A model generated the notes under the pieces. It did not search any database. It saw only the letters and a list, made by a program, of their open reading frames with translations, and was not told the origin of the DNA. Positions 9,022-17,801 of a stretch of 64,000 nt of DNA are shown piece by piece (position 1 is the first letter of the stretch; each line of letters begins with the position of its first letter). Origin of the DNA: Flavobacterium sp. 5 (GTDB lineage: Bacteria > Bacteroidota > Bacteroidia > Flavobacteriales > Flavobacteriaceae); contig NZ_PHUE01000001.1 of NCBI RefSeq assembly GCF_002813295.1, positions 3,224,001 to 3,288,000 on the forward strand. Reading direction: 5' to 3'. Position numbers and translations under genes: made by a program.

Positions 9022-10713
9022 ATGAAAAAAATACTATATATAGCAGGGTTTTTGACACTAGGAATTATGTCATCCTGTTCAGATTTTCTTGAAAATGCGC
9101 CACGAGGAGTATTATCAGAAGAAGATATTGTAACACCAGAATCGGTAGAAGGTTTTATGAATGCTGCTTATGCGCAATTAGGAAATGATCATTATGATTC
9201 ACCTTATAGTTTGTGGCCGTTTGGGAATGTTCGTTCTGATGATGCATATAAAGGAGGAAGCGGAACCAATGATATTCAGGATTTTCACTTTTTTGAAGTG
9301 TCAAATAATATCAGACCAGATTTCGGAGAGTTAGATTCCTTTTGGTACATCAGTTATGTAGGAGTTTCAAGAGCGAATAAAGCATTAAAAGCGTTGGAAC
9401 AAATTTCAGAAGCTGAATATCCATTGAAAAAAACACGTATAGCAGAAATGCGTTTTTTAAGAGGACACTTCTATTTTATGCTAAAAATTATGTTCCGAAA
9501 TGTACCGTACATTACAGAAGATATACTTGTAGAAAATTACAAAACAATTTCGAATCATGATCTTTCTAATGAAGAGCTTTGGAATAAAATTGCTGAAGAT
9601 TTTCAAGCAGCTGCATCCGATTTACCAGAAGTACAATCTCAAGTAGGACGTGCTAGCCAAAAGGCCGCTTATTCATATTTGGCTAAAGTTAGATTGTATC
9701 AGGCATATACGCAAGATGATAAATACGGGGTAACGGGTATTAATCAGCAACATTTGCAAGAAGTAATTGTAGCTACTGATAAAGTAATTGGTAAAGCAAC
9801 TTTAGAACCTGATTTTGCTAATAACTTCTTGCCAGGATCTTTCGAAAATGGCCCGGAATCTATTTTTTCTATTCAATTTTCAGATAATGATGGGACTTTA
9901 TATGGTAGATTGAATTTTTCTGATGTGCTTTCGACTCCTCAAGGTTTAGGATGTTGCGATTTTCACAAACCAAGTCAAAATTTAGTAAATGCGTTTAAAA
10001 CAGGAACTAATGGTTTACCTGAATTTGATACCTACAATAATCAGGATTTTGATTATAAAAATATAGATGCCAACACAGTAGATCCTAGATTATACCACAC
10101 GGTAGCCATGCCTGGATTACCTTACAAATATGATCCGGAATTCCTTTATGTGGAAGCATGGGTTCGTTCTCCAGGAACTTATGGATATTATGCTTCTTTG
10201 AAAGAGAATGTAGCTCCAAGTTGTCCATGTGTAGTAAATATTGATCCATTTTATGGAAATTCTAAAAACAGAATCCAAATTCGTTATGCTGATGTGATTT
10301 TGATGCGTGCTGAAGCTTTAATCGAATTAGGAAGACAAGCAGAAGCCTTACCATTAATTAATGAAATTAGAAACAGAGCAGCACAAAGTACAGGAAGACT
10401 TCCTTATGTTTCCAATTTTAATATTAGTCCTTATATCGACGGAACGAATTGTACTTGGACGCAAGATTTTGCACGTAAAGCAATGCGTTGGGAAAGACGT
10501 TTAGAGCTTGCAATGGAAGGAAGCCGCTTTTTTGATTTGGTTCGTTGGGGAGTTACTGATCAGGTGATGAATGATTTTTTTGCTAAAGAAAAAACAAAAC
10601 GTACATATTATCAAGACGCTTTCTTTGATGCTCATAAAGAAGAATACTGTCCAATTCCGTTAAAGCAGATTAATTTTAGCCAAGGACTATATAAACAAAA
10701 CACAGGCTATTAA
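9022..10713 (+). CDS. SusD/RagB-family surface glycan-binding lipoprotein
   Basis: SusD homologue, 563 aa, that forms the lid of the SusC transporter on the cell surface. The lipobox is MSSC, followed by SDFLENAPRG, with acidic residues shortly after the Cys and the typical SusD opening. Tetratricopeptide-like helices include RFLRGHFYFMLKIMF, and the C-terminal RagB region includes RYADVILMRAEALIELGR and ERRLELAMEGSRFFDLVRWG. Spacing to SusC (23 nt) and to the next gene (22 nt) supports one operon. Fructan specificity is inferred from the neighbouring GH32 enzymes. Confidence 0.95.
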   Translation: MKKILYIAGFLTLGIMSSCSDFLENAPRGVLSEEDIVTPESVEGFMNAAYAQLGNDHYDSPYSLWPFGNVRSDDAYKGGSGTNDIQDFHFFEVSNNIRPDFGELDSFWYISYVGVSRANKALKALEQISEAEYPLKKTRIAEMRFLRGHFYFMLKIMFRNVPYITEDILVENYKTISNHDLSNEELWNKIAEDFQAAASDLPEVQSQVGRASQKAAYSYLAKVRLYQAYTQDDKYGVTGINQQHLQEVIVATDKVIGKATLEPDFANNFLPGSFENGPESIFSIQFSDNDGTLYGRLNFSDVLSTPQGLGCCDFHKPSQNLVNAFKTGTNGLPEFDTYNNQDFDYKNIDANTVDPRLYHTVAMPGLPYKYDPEFLYVEAWVRSPGTYGYYASLKENVAPSCPCVVNIDPFYGNSKNRIQIRYADVILMRAEALIELGRQAEALPLINEIRNRAAQSTGRLPYVSNFNISPYIDGTNCTWTQDFARKAMRWERRLELAMEGSRFFDLVRWGVTDQVMNDFFAKEKTKRTYYQDAFFDAHKEEYCPIPLKQINFSQGLYKQNTGY

Positions 10714-10735
10714 TTCATTTTTAAAGATAAATTAT

Positions 10736-12136
10736 ATGAAAAAACTAATAGATAAAACTTGGACCAAAGTGTCTATGATACTCGCATTACTATTCATTGT
10801 TTCAGCCTGTAGTGACAGTTTTGAAAATGGAGGTTTTGATGTTGATTCGCCTGCAAATACTACTTCATTTTCTTTAAATGGAGTAGCAGGGCAAATTGAT
10901 CAAAAGACAGGAAAAATTAATGTAACGATGCCTTATGGATCTGATATTACAGCTATAATTCCAAAGGTAGTTTTAGAGGAAGGAGCTACTTCAAATTTGG
11001 ATACAACAACTCCAATAGACTTTACAACTCCGGTTAAATATAGAGTGATTAATGGTAACTTGTTTAAAGATTACACAGTAAGTGTAATGGTTTTGAGCCC
11101 GATTAAAAGTTTTACTATTAACGGTATGCCAGCAACAATCAATGACGTTAGTAAAACCATATCACTAACATTACCAGAGAATACTGATTTAACCGCATTG
11201 AAACCAGTTATTGAAGTAACTCAGGGAGTTGCGATATCACCGACTTCAGGAACAACAATTAATTTTACAGACCCAGTAATTTTCGTAATAACCTCTGATG
11301 GGAAAAGTGTTAATTATACGGCTAATGTGGTTTTACCTGTTAAGGGATTAGTAGTTGCATTTTTAGGAACAGCAGCAACTAGAGCTGAAATATCCAATAT
11401 AGATGAGATTATAGCTTCAAATTGGTTATTTGAAAATTTTAATGGAGCTAAATATATTTCATTTACTGATATTCAAAACGGTTACGATTTAAGTACAATT
11501 ACTGTTATTTGGTGGCATTTTGATTCGGCTACTAATTTGCCTTCAATTGCCTATAAACCTGAAGTAACTACTGCTTTAAAAAATTATCAAACCAATGGAG
11601 GTAATTTATTGCTTACTACGTTTGCTTCACAATATGTAGATGCTTTGGGAATTGTGCCTTCAGGAAAAGGACCTAATAATGTTTTCGGCGATTTCCCTCC
11701 AAATGGATTTGTTGATGGTAATTCTTGGGGAATGTCATTTGTAGGTCACGAAAATCATCCTATTTTTCAAGGATTGACAACTTATGAGAGCGGTAAAGCA
11801 AATTTATTGCAAGCGGGTACTTTTAGATTAAATCATACTGCCTGGTGGTTTGTTCCGGAATGGGGTGGATATGGAAATGGAGAAGGATGGAGAACTCAAA
11901 CAGGAGGAACGAATCTAGCTAGTGAAGCATGGGACAATAACCTTGACGGAAGAGTTACTATTGCAGAATTTCCAAATTCAAGTACTGATAAAAATGTAAT
12001 TGTAATTTCAATGGGAGCGTATGACTGGTATAATGAAACCAACAGCAGCGGAGTACCAAGTCAATCGAATGAATTTATAAATAATATTAAAATTTTGACT
12101 CAGAATAGTATTAATTATTTAGCTCAAAATAAATAA
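10736..12136 (+). CDS. Surface lipoprotein with DUF4960-like domain, probable fructan-binding protein
   Basis: Lipoprotein of 466 aa with lipobox VSAC followed by SDSFENGG. Residues about 40-205 hold two Ig-like modules of the DUF5018 kind; the related phrases TTPIDFTTPVKYRVINGN and GTTINFTDPVIFVITSDG mark the repeat. The C-terminal 260 residues are rich in tryptophan (VIWWHFDS, AWWFVPEWGG, NNLDGRVTIAEF) and match what I know as DUF4960, a domain seen in fructan loci. No catalytic residues are recognisable. By position it corresponds to the surface glycan-binding protein of the Bacteroides levan locus (BT1761). Ligand binding is inferred. Confidence 0.8.
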   Translation: MKKLIDKTWTKVSMILALLFIVSACSDSFENGGFDVDSPANTTSFSLNGVAGQIDQKTGKINVTMPYGSDITAIIPKVVLEEGATSNLDTTTPIDFTTPVKYRVINGNLFKDYTVSVMVLSPIKSFTINGMPATINDVSKTISLTLPENTDLTALKPVIEVTQGVAISPTSGTTINFTDPVIFVITSDGKSVNYTANVVLPVKGLVVAFLGTAATRAEISNIDEIIASNWLFENFNGAKYISFTDIQNGYDLSTITVIWWHFDSATNLPSIAYKPEVTTALKNYQTNGGNLLLTTFASQYVDALGIVPSGKGPNNVFGDFPPNGFVDGNSWGMSFVGHENHPIFQGLTTYESGKANLLQAGTFRLNHTAWWFVPEWGGYGNGEGWRTQTGGTNLASEAWDNNLDGRVTIAEFPNSSTDKNVIVISMGAYDWYNETNSSGVPSQSNEFINNIKILTQNSINYLAQNK

Positions 12137-12148
12137 AATAAAATAATA

Positions 12149-13696
12149 ATGAAAAACAGAAGTATTATAACGCTGTCGATCGCCTTCTTTTCGCTAATGT
12201 CATGTAGTCAAAATGATGATAGCTTTATTGGAGGTTCGATTTCAGGTGGCGAATCAGAAATAAGTAATATTTATCCAGTTCCCCCATCTCAATGGATGGG
12301 CGGAACGGATCCTTATTATAGTGAAGGGTATACAGGGGATATTATGCCCTATTTTGAAAATGGTCAATTTCATATTTTTTTCCTGCATGATGCACTAAAT
12401 AAATCTCCGGGGAAAGGATTTCATGATATACATGAATTTGAGAGTTCTGATTTGGCAACGTTTTCATATAAAGGCAAAATGATTCCTTATGGCAACGCAA
12501 ATGAAGCAGATTTTGCAGTAGGAACAGGTTCTGTTGTAAAAGTGGGAAGTATGTATTACTTTTATTATACAGGCCATAATGAAATGCCTGCTTTTATGCA
12601 GTCAAATGCTCGTGAAAGTGTTCTATGTGCAACGAGTACTGATTTAAAAACATGGAAAAAGAATACTGCATTTAAAATAACTGCACCTGCTGGGTATTAC
12701 AACTTTGATTTCAGAGATCCGCATGTGTTTTATAATGATGAATTGCAAAAATATTCCATGTTAGTAAGCACACAAACAGAGCCAGGAAGAAAGGCAGTTT
12801 TATTGCATTTCACAAGTACTGATCCAGCATCTGGTAAATGGGATGTGCAAGGACCTATTTACACTACAACTGCAGAAGACAATTATTTGATGATGGAATG
12901 TGCTGATGTATTTAAGATGGGGAATTATTGGTACTTGCTTTTTTCTGAAAATTGGGGCCAATCAAAAGGGACTCATTACAGAATGGCAAGTTCAATCAAT
13001 GGACCTTGGATAAAACCTGAAAATGATAGATTTGATGGCGAATATTTTTATGCAGCAAAAACGGCTTCAGATGGAAATAAACGATATGCTTTTGGTTGGT
13101 CACCTAGAAAACTACCTGAAAATGATGGTGGAAATAAAGAATGGGCAGGTAATATGGTGATTCATGAGTTGACTCAAGGCACAGATGGAAAATTAGGGAT
13201 AAAAGCTCCAGAATCTGTGAAAAATCTTTTTACTGAAAATACTGTAATAACACTAGACAATAAGGTAGGAGATGTTACGGTTAGTAACGCAAATTACACT
13301 CTTTCTGGTGATGCTAAAGCGACATTCAAATCAATAGGAAAGAAAGCGAAAATAAATGCGAAGTTTACATTAGGGAATACAACTGGTTCTGCTGGATTTA
13401 TGTTTTATGTTGATGGTACAGAGAATTATTATAAAATTGCCTTTGAACCATCTAATAATCTAATTGTAGGTTACAATTCACAATTACGAACGGAGACAAA
13501 AATTCCGTTTAATTTTGAATCGTCTGTTTCTTATACTATTGAAATTATTACAGAAGGCAGTGTATGTGTTTTGTATATTGATGGTAAAGTAGCTTTAAGT
13601 AATAGAATTTATGGAAGAGATAAAACCAATTGGGGTATATTTAGTAATGATCAAAATTTTACTATTTCAAACCTAGAAGTGAAAAAAACAAAATAA
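12149..13696 (+). CDS. Divergent GH32 surface lipoprotein (endo-levanase-like)
   Basis: Second GH32-type enzyme, 515 aa. Lipobox MSC is followed by SQNDDSFIGG, an acidic patch typical of surface-exported lipoproteins. The first motif is not WMNDPNG but GDIMPYFENGQFHIFF, with probable nucleophile Asp64; FRDPH (Asp190) and MECADVF (Glu250) supply the other two catalytic residues. The last 150 residues form a concanavalin-like sandwich (AGFMFYVDGTENYYKIAF; VCVLYIDGKVALSN). It starts 12 nt after the binding-protein gene. By position it matches the surface endo-levanase BT1760; endo-action is inferred. The divergent motif may mean a different fructan linkage or chain-length preference. Confidence 0.88.
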   Translation: MKNRSIITLSIAFFSLMSCSQNDDSFIGGSISGGESEISNIYPVPPSQWMGGTDPYYSEGYTGDIMPYFENGQFHIFFLHDALNKSPGKGFHDIHEFESSDLATFSYKGKMIPYGNANEADFAVGTGSVVKVGSMYYFYYTGHNEMPAFMQSNARESVLCATSTDLKTWKKNTAFKITAPAGYYNFDFRDPHVFYNDELQKYSMLVSTQTEPGRKAVLLHFTSTDPASGKWDVQGPIYTTTAEDNYLMMECADVFKMGNYWYLLFSENWGQSKGTHYRMASSINGPWIKPENDRFDGEYFYAAKTASDGNKRYAFGWSPRKLPENDGGNKEWAGNMVIHELTQGTDGKLGIKAPESVKNLFTENTVITLDNKVGDVTVSNANYTLSGDAKATFKSIGKKAKINAKFTLGNTTGSAGFMFYVDGTENYYKIAFEPSNNLIVGYNSQLRTETKIPFNFESSVSYTIEIITEGSVCVLYIDGKVALSNRIYGRDKTNWGIFSNDQNFTISNLEVKKTK

Positions 13697-13770
13697 ATTA
13701 AAAAGTTTCAATCCGAAAGGTATGTTAATAGTTAATGTATCTTTTGGATTGTACTATAATTGAATGCAAT

Positions 13771-14664
13771 ATGTTAAAAATAACTTGTTTCGGAGAAGTT
13801 TTATGGGATGTTTTTCCAACTCATAAAAAAATTGGTGGTGCACCGTTGAATGTTGCTATTAGGCTACAGTCATTTGGTAATGATGTGACTATTATTAGCG
13901 CTGTTGGAAATGATAAAAGGGGAGATAACTTAATTGATTTTATTAAAGAATCAGGTGTAAATACAGAATTGATTCAGGTAAATTCTGAATATAAAACTGG
14001 AAAAGTAAAAGTGATGTTAAATGATAAAGGTTCAGCATCGTATGATATCATGTTTCCAAGAGCGTGGGATAAAATTGAATTGCAAAATAACGCGATTGAA
14101 AGAGTAAAGGAATCAGATGCTTTTGTTTTTGGTAGTTTGGTTGCACGTGACGAGCAGTCTAAAGAAACACTTCTTGCTTTAATTGAAACTTCAAAATATG
14201 CTGTATTTGATGTGAATCTTAGAAAGCCATATTACACAGCAGAACTTTTAATTTCACTATTAAAAAAAGCAGATTTTATAAAATTTAATGATGATGAGCT
14301 TTTCGAAATTAGCCGTTACATGGGATCGAAATATAATTCGTTAGAACAAAATTTACAGTTTATTGCTAATAACACAAAAGCGAAGAGTATTTGTGTGACC
14401 AAAGGCAGGCATGGAGCTGTGTTATTGCATCAGGAGAAATTATTTTATAATAGTGGATATGAAATTAATGTAGTAGATACTGTTGGAGCAGGAGATTCCT
14501 TTTTAGCTTCGCTTATCAGTAAATTATTAAATAATACAAATCCGCAGGAAGCTATTGATTTTGCTTGTGCAGTAGGAGCATTAGTAGCTCAAAGTGAAGG
14601 GGCAAATCCTATTCTTAAAATTGAAGATATTAAACAGTTCATGAATCCTGTAGCTGATAAGTAA
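13771..14664 (+). CDS. PfkB-family fructokinase
   Basis: Ribokinase/PfkB-family sugar kinase, 297 aa from ATG 13771. The frame is also open from 13735, but those 12 residues are not family-like, and MLKITCFGEVLWDVFP is the usual fructokinase start. Visible features are GGAPLNVAIRLQSFG (substrate side, signature 1), VFDVNLRKPYY, and signature 2 VDTVGAGDSFLASL with the catalytic Asp in GAGD. It would convert cytoplasmic fructose to fructose 6-phosphate. It is the last gene of the fructan operon, 74 nt after the GH32 gene. Confidence 0.92.
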   Translation: MLKITCFGEVLWDVFPTHKKIGGAPLNVAIRLQSFGNDVTIISAVGNDKRGDNLIDFIKESGVNTELIQVNSEYKTGKVKVMLNDKGSASYDIMFPRAWDKIELQNNAIERVKESDAFVFGSLVARDEQSKETLLALIETSKYAVFDVNLRKPYYTAELLISLLKKADFIKFNDDELFEISRYMGSKYNSLEQNLQFIANNTKAKSICVTKGRHGAVLLHQEKLFYNSGYEINVVDTVGAGDSFLASLISKLLNNTNPQEAIDFACAVGALVAQSEGANPILKIEDIKQFMNPVADK

Positions 14665-14798
14665 AACTGTTATTTAAGGAATGATTACGAATTTGTAAAA
14701 AATAGTTTGACGAGGTAGCTTAAAAAAACCGGAGTCAAAAGTCGAGATTAGATAGGAGTAAAGTTATTTTTAAGTAGTTTATTATTACCAAACAGTTT

Positions 14799-15125
14799 CT
14801 ATTTTTGCTTTGTTTTTTTAGCTTCTTTTTTTATTTTTTCAGGCAATACGGCACGATGTATTTTACCAATTACTTTTTTGGAAGAATAGTTAAGAATAAT
14901 AATTGTGATGCTTGTAATACTCGTAAAAGCGTTGGTTAGAATAAGTGGCCAATCTTCTTTCAGTATTCCATAAGTTGCCCATAGTAAAGTTCCTGTGAGC
15001 AAAATAAAATAGGTAGTGACAGAAACATGTTCTGTTGACTGTTCTTTTATAATAGTATATGTTTGAGGAATATTAGCAGCTGTGGTAAATAGAGCAGCTA
15101 GTATTCCAATGGTGTAAGTATCCAT
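14799..15125 (-). CDS. SemiSWEET-like small sugar transporter (PQ-loop family)
   Basis: Small membrane protein, 108 aa from the ATG at 15125, with three hydrophobic helices. The PQ-loop signature AALFTTAANIPQTYTIIKEQ in helix 1 and the helix-2/3 segments TYFILLTGTLLWATYGIL and WPLILTNAFTSITSI are typical of bacterial SemiSWEETs, which dimerise to pass mono- or disaccharides across the inner membrane. The tail is very basic. A longer start at 15152 is possible but unlikely, because a -7 element (TAAATTTG at 15162-15155) lies directly against it. It points towards the fructan locus; a role in sugar movement is inferred only. Confidence 0.85.
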   Translation of the reverse strand: MDTYTIGILAALFTTAANIPQTYTIIKEQSTEHVSVTTYFILLTGTLLWATYGILKEDWPLILTNAFTSITSITIIILNYSSKKVIGKIHRAVLPEKIKKEAKKTKQK

Positions 15126-15154
15126 AACAGTTGTTTTTAAGTAATTAAACATGC

Positions 15155-15162
15155 CAAATTTA
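15155..15162 (-). promoter_or_regulatory. -7 element before the SemiSWEET gene
   Basis: TAAATTTG on the minus strand matches TAnnTTTG exactly. It lies 29 nt before ATG 15125, a normal leader, but only 2 nt from the alternative ATG at 15152, and so decides the start. No clear -33 TTG is seen. Confidence 0.45.
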
Positions 15163-15263
15163 AGTAGTTTTAGTATTGACTTTGTTATAGATATTTGTTT
15201 GTATATTATAAGATTAAGGTTTTTTAGCAGTCATTTTTAGAATTGAAATATTCAGTCGAAAGA

Positions 15264-16028
15264 TCACTTTCCTTGTTTTATTTCATGGATGTCTCTTTTC
15301 AGTTCTAGAAACATTTCTTTTACAGTATCTGCTTCTGATGTTAAATGTTTAGCATCGTCTCTCCCTATATGACAAACATATTCCCAAATCTCTAAAATGT
15401 CTGAAAGTTTGATTTCATAGGAACTGTAAATAATATTATCTGGAACTACAGTTAGCGAATCCTCATTTTTATTGCCGAGCCGTTTATAGGTAATGCCTTC
15501 GCTGGACGTAATAAATATATAGGTTTTGTTCTGCTTTATTTCTCCCAAATTATCTACATATTTTCCAACTACAAATGATTTATTTGTATGCGGCGGCATA
15601 GAATCGCCATCAATAGGGAAAGCTCTCATTTTACCTGAACCTAAAAACGGCAGTGCAATTTGTTGCAGATTTTCAATATATTCAGCATCGGCATAACCAC
15701 TAAGATAGCCAGCCTGTGCTTTGTGTGGAATAATTTCGATGAGGTTGTTGCCGTCTAGGTCAACAGTTATAGGCAAAACAATTCGGTTGTCTTCTAATTG
15801 AATTAGATTTTCAATGGAGATTTTCCGTAAATCAACCGTTAAAAGCAAATCGATACTGATGTGGTAATAGCGTGAAATAGTAACTAGCGTTTCCGCAGGT
15901 GGCGTGTTTTTACCATATTCATATTTCTTATAGCGGTCGAGGAGTAAACTCATGCCGCCTGCCACTTCTTGTTGAGATAAATTTCGCTTGCTACGAAGCC
16001 ATTTAAGATTGTCAGAAATATACAACAT
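15264..16028 (-). CDS. XRE-family repressor with S24 (LexA-like) autocleavage domain
   Basis: Repressor of 254 aa. The N-terminal helix-turn-helix (residues about 5-60; LRSKRNLSQQEVAGGMSLL) is followed by a C-terminal S24 peptidase fold. The self-cleavage elements are visible: Ala-Gly bond in HKAQAGYLSGY, nucleophile Ser in DGDSMPP and general-base Lys in ITYKRLG. Such proteins are inactivated by RecA-stimulated self-cleavage on DNA damage. The gene is divergent from a DnaQ/GIY-YIG nuclease, and inverted repeats lie in the shared 130-nt promoter region, suggesting autorepression and control of the nuclease. Confidence 0.9.
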   Translation of the reverse strand: MLYISDNLKWLRSKRNLSQQEVAGGMSLLLDRYKKYEYGKNTPPAETLVTISRYYHISIDLLLTVDLRKISIENLIQLEDNRIVLPITVDLDGNNLIEIIPHKAQAGYLSGYADAEYIENLQQIALPFLGSGKMRAFPIDGDSMPPHTNKSFVVGKYVDNLGEIKQNKTYIFITSSEGITYKRLGNKNEDSLTVVPDNIIYSSYEIKLSDILEIWEYVCHIGRDDAKHLTSEADTVKEMFLELKRDIHEIKQGK

Positions 16029-16092
16029 ACGTTAAAGGGATTTTAAATCCCTACAAATATAGTTTATAAAGTGATTTAACGTCCTAAATTTG
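16029..16092. promoter_or_regulatory. Divergent promoter region with two inverted repeats
   Basis: AGGGATTT (16036-16043) and AAATCCCT (16045-16052) form an 8-bp inverted repeat around one base. ACGTTAAA (16029-16036) and TTTAACGT (16075-16082) form a second, wider repeat. A minus-strand -7 element, TATATTTG at 16061-16054, adjoins the inner repeat and would serve the repressor gene. A plus-strand TAAATTTG at 16085-16092 would serve the nuclease gene. Both repeats are well placed for control of both genes by the XRE-S24 protein. Confidence 0.55.
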
Positions 16093-16158
16093 TAATATAT
16101 TTTAAAATTAAGATAATAGGGTAGTTACGAATAAAATAATAGTAGCGATAGATAGTAT

Positions 16159-17538
16159 ATGAAAAAGCAGGAATATGCCATAGTAGATATAGAAACTACA
16201 GGAGGCAATGCCAAAGGAAGCCGCATTACCGAAATAGCTATTGTTATCCATGACGGTACTAGAGTAATTGACCGTTGGGAAACACTCGTAAACCCGCAAA
16301 AAGAAATACCACTTCCTATTTTTGCCTTGACTGGAATTGATAATGATTTGGTACGTAATGCTCCTATTTTTGATGAGGTTTCTGAAAAAATTTTGGAGAT
16401 GCTGACAGATCGTGTTTTTGTGGCACATAATGTTAATTTCGATTATTCTTTTGTTCGCCATCAATTGGAAGCATCAGGATTTAAATGGACTGCTAAAAAG
16501 CTGTGTACCGTTCGGGCAACTAGAAAAATCAGACCAGGACTAAGTTCATACAGCTTAGGAAATCTGTGCAATTCGCTAGATATAAATATAGAAAATCGTC
16601 ATCGTGCTGGTGGCGATGCTGATGCGACTGCCATATTGTTTTCTAGATTACTGGAATGGGATACGGAAGGAGAGATGGATAAAATGATTAAGAAGACCTC
16701 ACAGGATCAACGGTTGCCTCCTAATTTACCTCCTCAGGATTTTGATCAATTACCAGAAAAAATTGGAGTTTATTATTTTTATAATCAAGTGAAACAAGTT
16801 ATCTATGTTGGAAAAGCAGTTAACTTAAAAAAACGCGTGGCTTCTCATTTCAGCGGTCATAATGTCAACGCACAAAGACAGAATTTCTTAAAGGATATTT
16901 ACGGAATATCGTTTGAAGTTTGTGCTACCGAACTCATGGCTTTATTGTTAGAATGTGATGAAATTAAAAGGCTATGGCCTATGTATAACAGAGCATTAAA
17001 ACGCTTTGAATCCAAATTCGGTTTGTATGAATATGAAGCCCGAAATGGGTATAAGTATTTGGCAATTGGAAAACTAACCAAGTTTCAAAAATGTATTCAG
17101 GAATTCAATAGCCAGTATGATGGGATAACGGTATTACAAAATCTCGCTCAACAGTTTAAAATAGATCATAGATTCTGCCAATATGGAATGTCGATAGTTG
17201 GAGAATTTTTCCAAAAGAACGATTTAGAAAATTTGCCTGATGTCGTACATCACAACGGACAGGTAGAAAAAGCCATAAACTTTTTGTTAGGCAATAGGGC
17301 TAGTTTTGCAATAATTGATAAAGGAATAACCATAGAAGAACACAGTTGTATTTGGGTCGAAAATGGGCATTTTTATGGTATGGGTTATATTCCTTCAGAT
17401 GCAGGTTTTACAGAACCTTCAGACATAAAAGATTGCGTTACGCCTTACAAGAGCAATCAGTACATTATGCACCTCATCAATGCCTATGCAGATAAATATC
17501 CAGGAAAGGTGAAACGCTTCCAAACCAAAGAAACATAA
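16159..17538 (+). CDS. DnaQ-like 3'-5' exonuclease fused to GIY-YIG (UvrC-like) endonuclease
   Basis: Two-domain nuclease of 459 aa. Residues about 5-170 are a DEDDh exonuclease: VDIETTGG (first Asp/Glu), HNVNFDYSFVRHQL and the His/Asp pair in HRAGGDADAT. From about 195 follows a GIY-YIG domain (IGVYYFYNQVKQVIYVGKA, KKRVASHFSGH) as in UvrC and Cho. The helix-hairpin-helix of UvrC is absent. The architecture occurs in many Bacteroidota and resembles an epsilon-subunit/Cho hybrid; a repair role is likely. Divergence from an S24 repressor suggests damage induction. Confidence 0.9.
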   Translation: MKKQEYAIVDIETTGGNAKGSRITEIAIVIHDGTRVIDRWETLVNPQKEIPLPIFALTGIDNDLVRNAPIFDEVSEKILEMLTDRVFVAHNVNFDYSFVRHQLEASGFKWTAKKLCTVRATRKIRPGLSSYSLGNLCNSLDINIENRHRAGGDADATAILFSRLLEWDTEGEMDKMIKKTSQDQRLPPNLPPQDFDQLPEKIGVYYFYNQVKQVIYVGKAVNLKKRVASHFSGHNVNAQRQNFLKDIYGISFEVCATELMALLLECDEIKRLWPMYNRALKRFESKFGLYEYEARNGYKYLAIGKLTKFQKCIQEFNSQYDGITVLQNLAQQFKIDHRFCQYGMSIVGEFFQKNDLENLPDVVHHNGQVEKAINFLLGNRASFAIIDKGITIEEHSCIWVENGHFYGMGYIPSDAGFTEPSDIKDCVTPYKSNQYIMHLINAYADKYPGKVKRFQTKET

Positions 17539-17558
17539 AACAATAAATATGATTAGTT

Positions 17559-17801
17559 ATGATTCTCTTTAATGATACTGAAATGTTCACATCTGGTAAA
17601 TCTGGCAAAAAAATATTTGACGTACCGGATGCTGACCTGATGCTTATTGATGGTTTCTTTACTAAAGAAGAATCAGATAATTATTATAATATTTTATTAA
17701 ACAATACAGTTTGGCATGAATATGAAATGTCCATGTACGATAAAATTGTTACAGCTCTTCGAATGGTTGCTTGGTATGACGACGCAGACTCAAGAATCTA
17801 A
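17559..17801 (+). pseudogene. Truncated alkB-like 2-oxoglutarate/Fe(II) dioxygenase (5' part only)
   Basis: The 80-residue frame resembles the N-terminal third of AlkB-type DNA dealkylation dioxygenases ([32 protein letters not shown]). It stops just after the AWYDD segment, so the catalytic jelly roll with the His-x-Asp...His iron ligands is gone. Sequence from about 17795 reads instead as the interior of a ygiD-type dioxygenase, so a deletion appears to have removed the alkB 3' part and the ygiD 5' part together. It lies 20 nt after the nuclease gene, as if once in the same operon. Confidence 0.7.
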
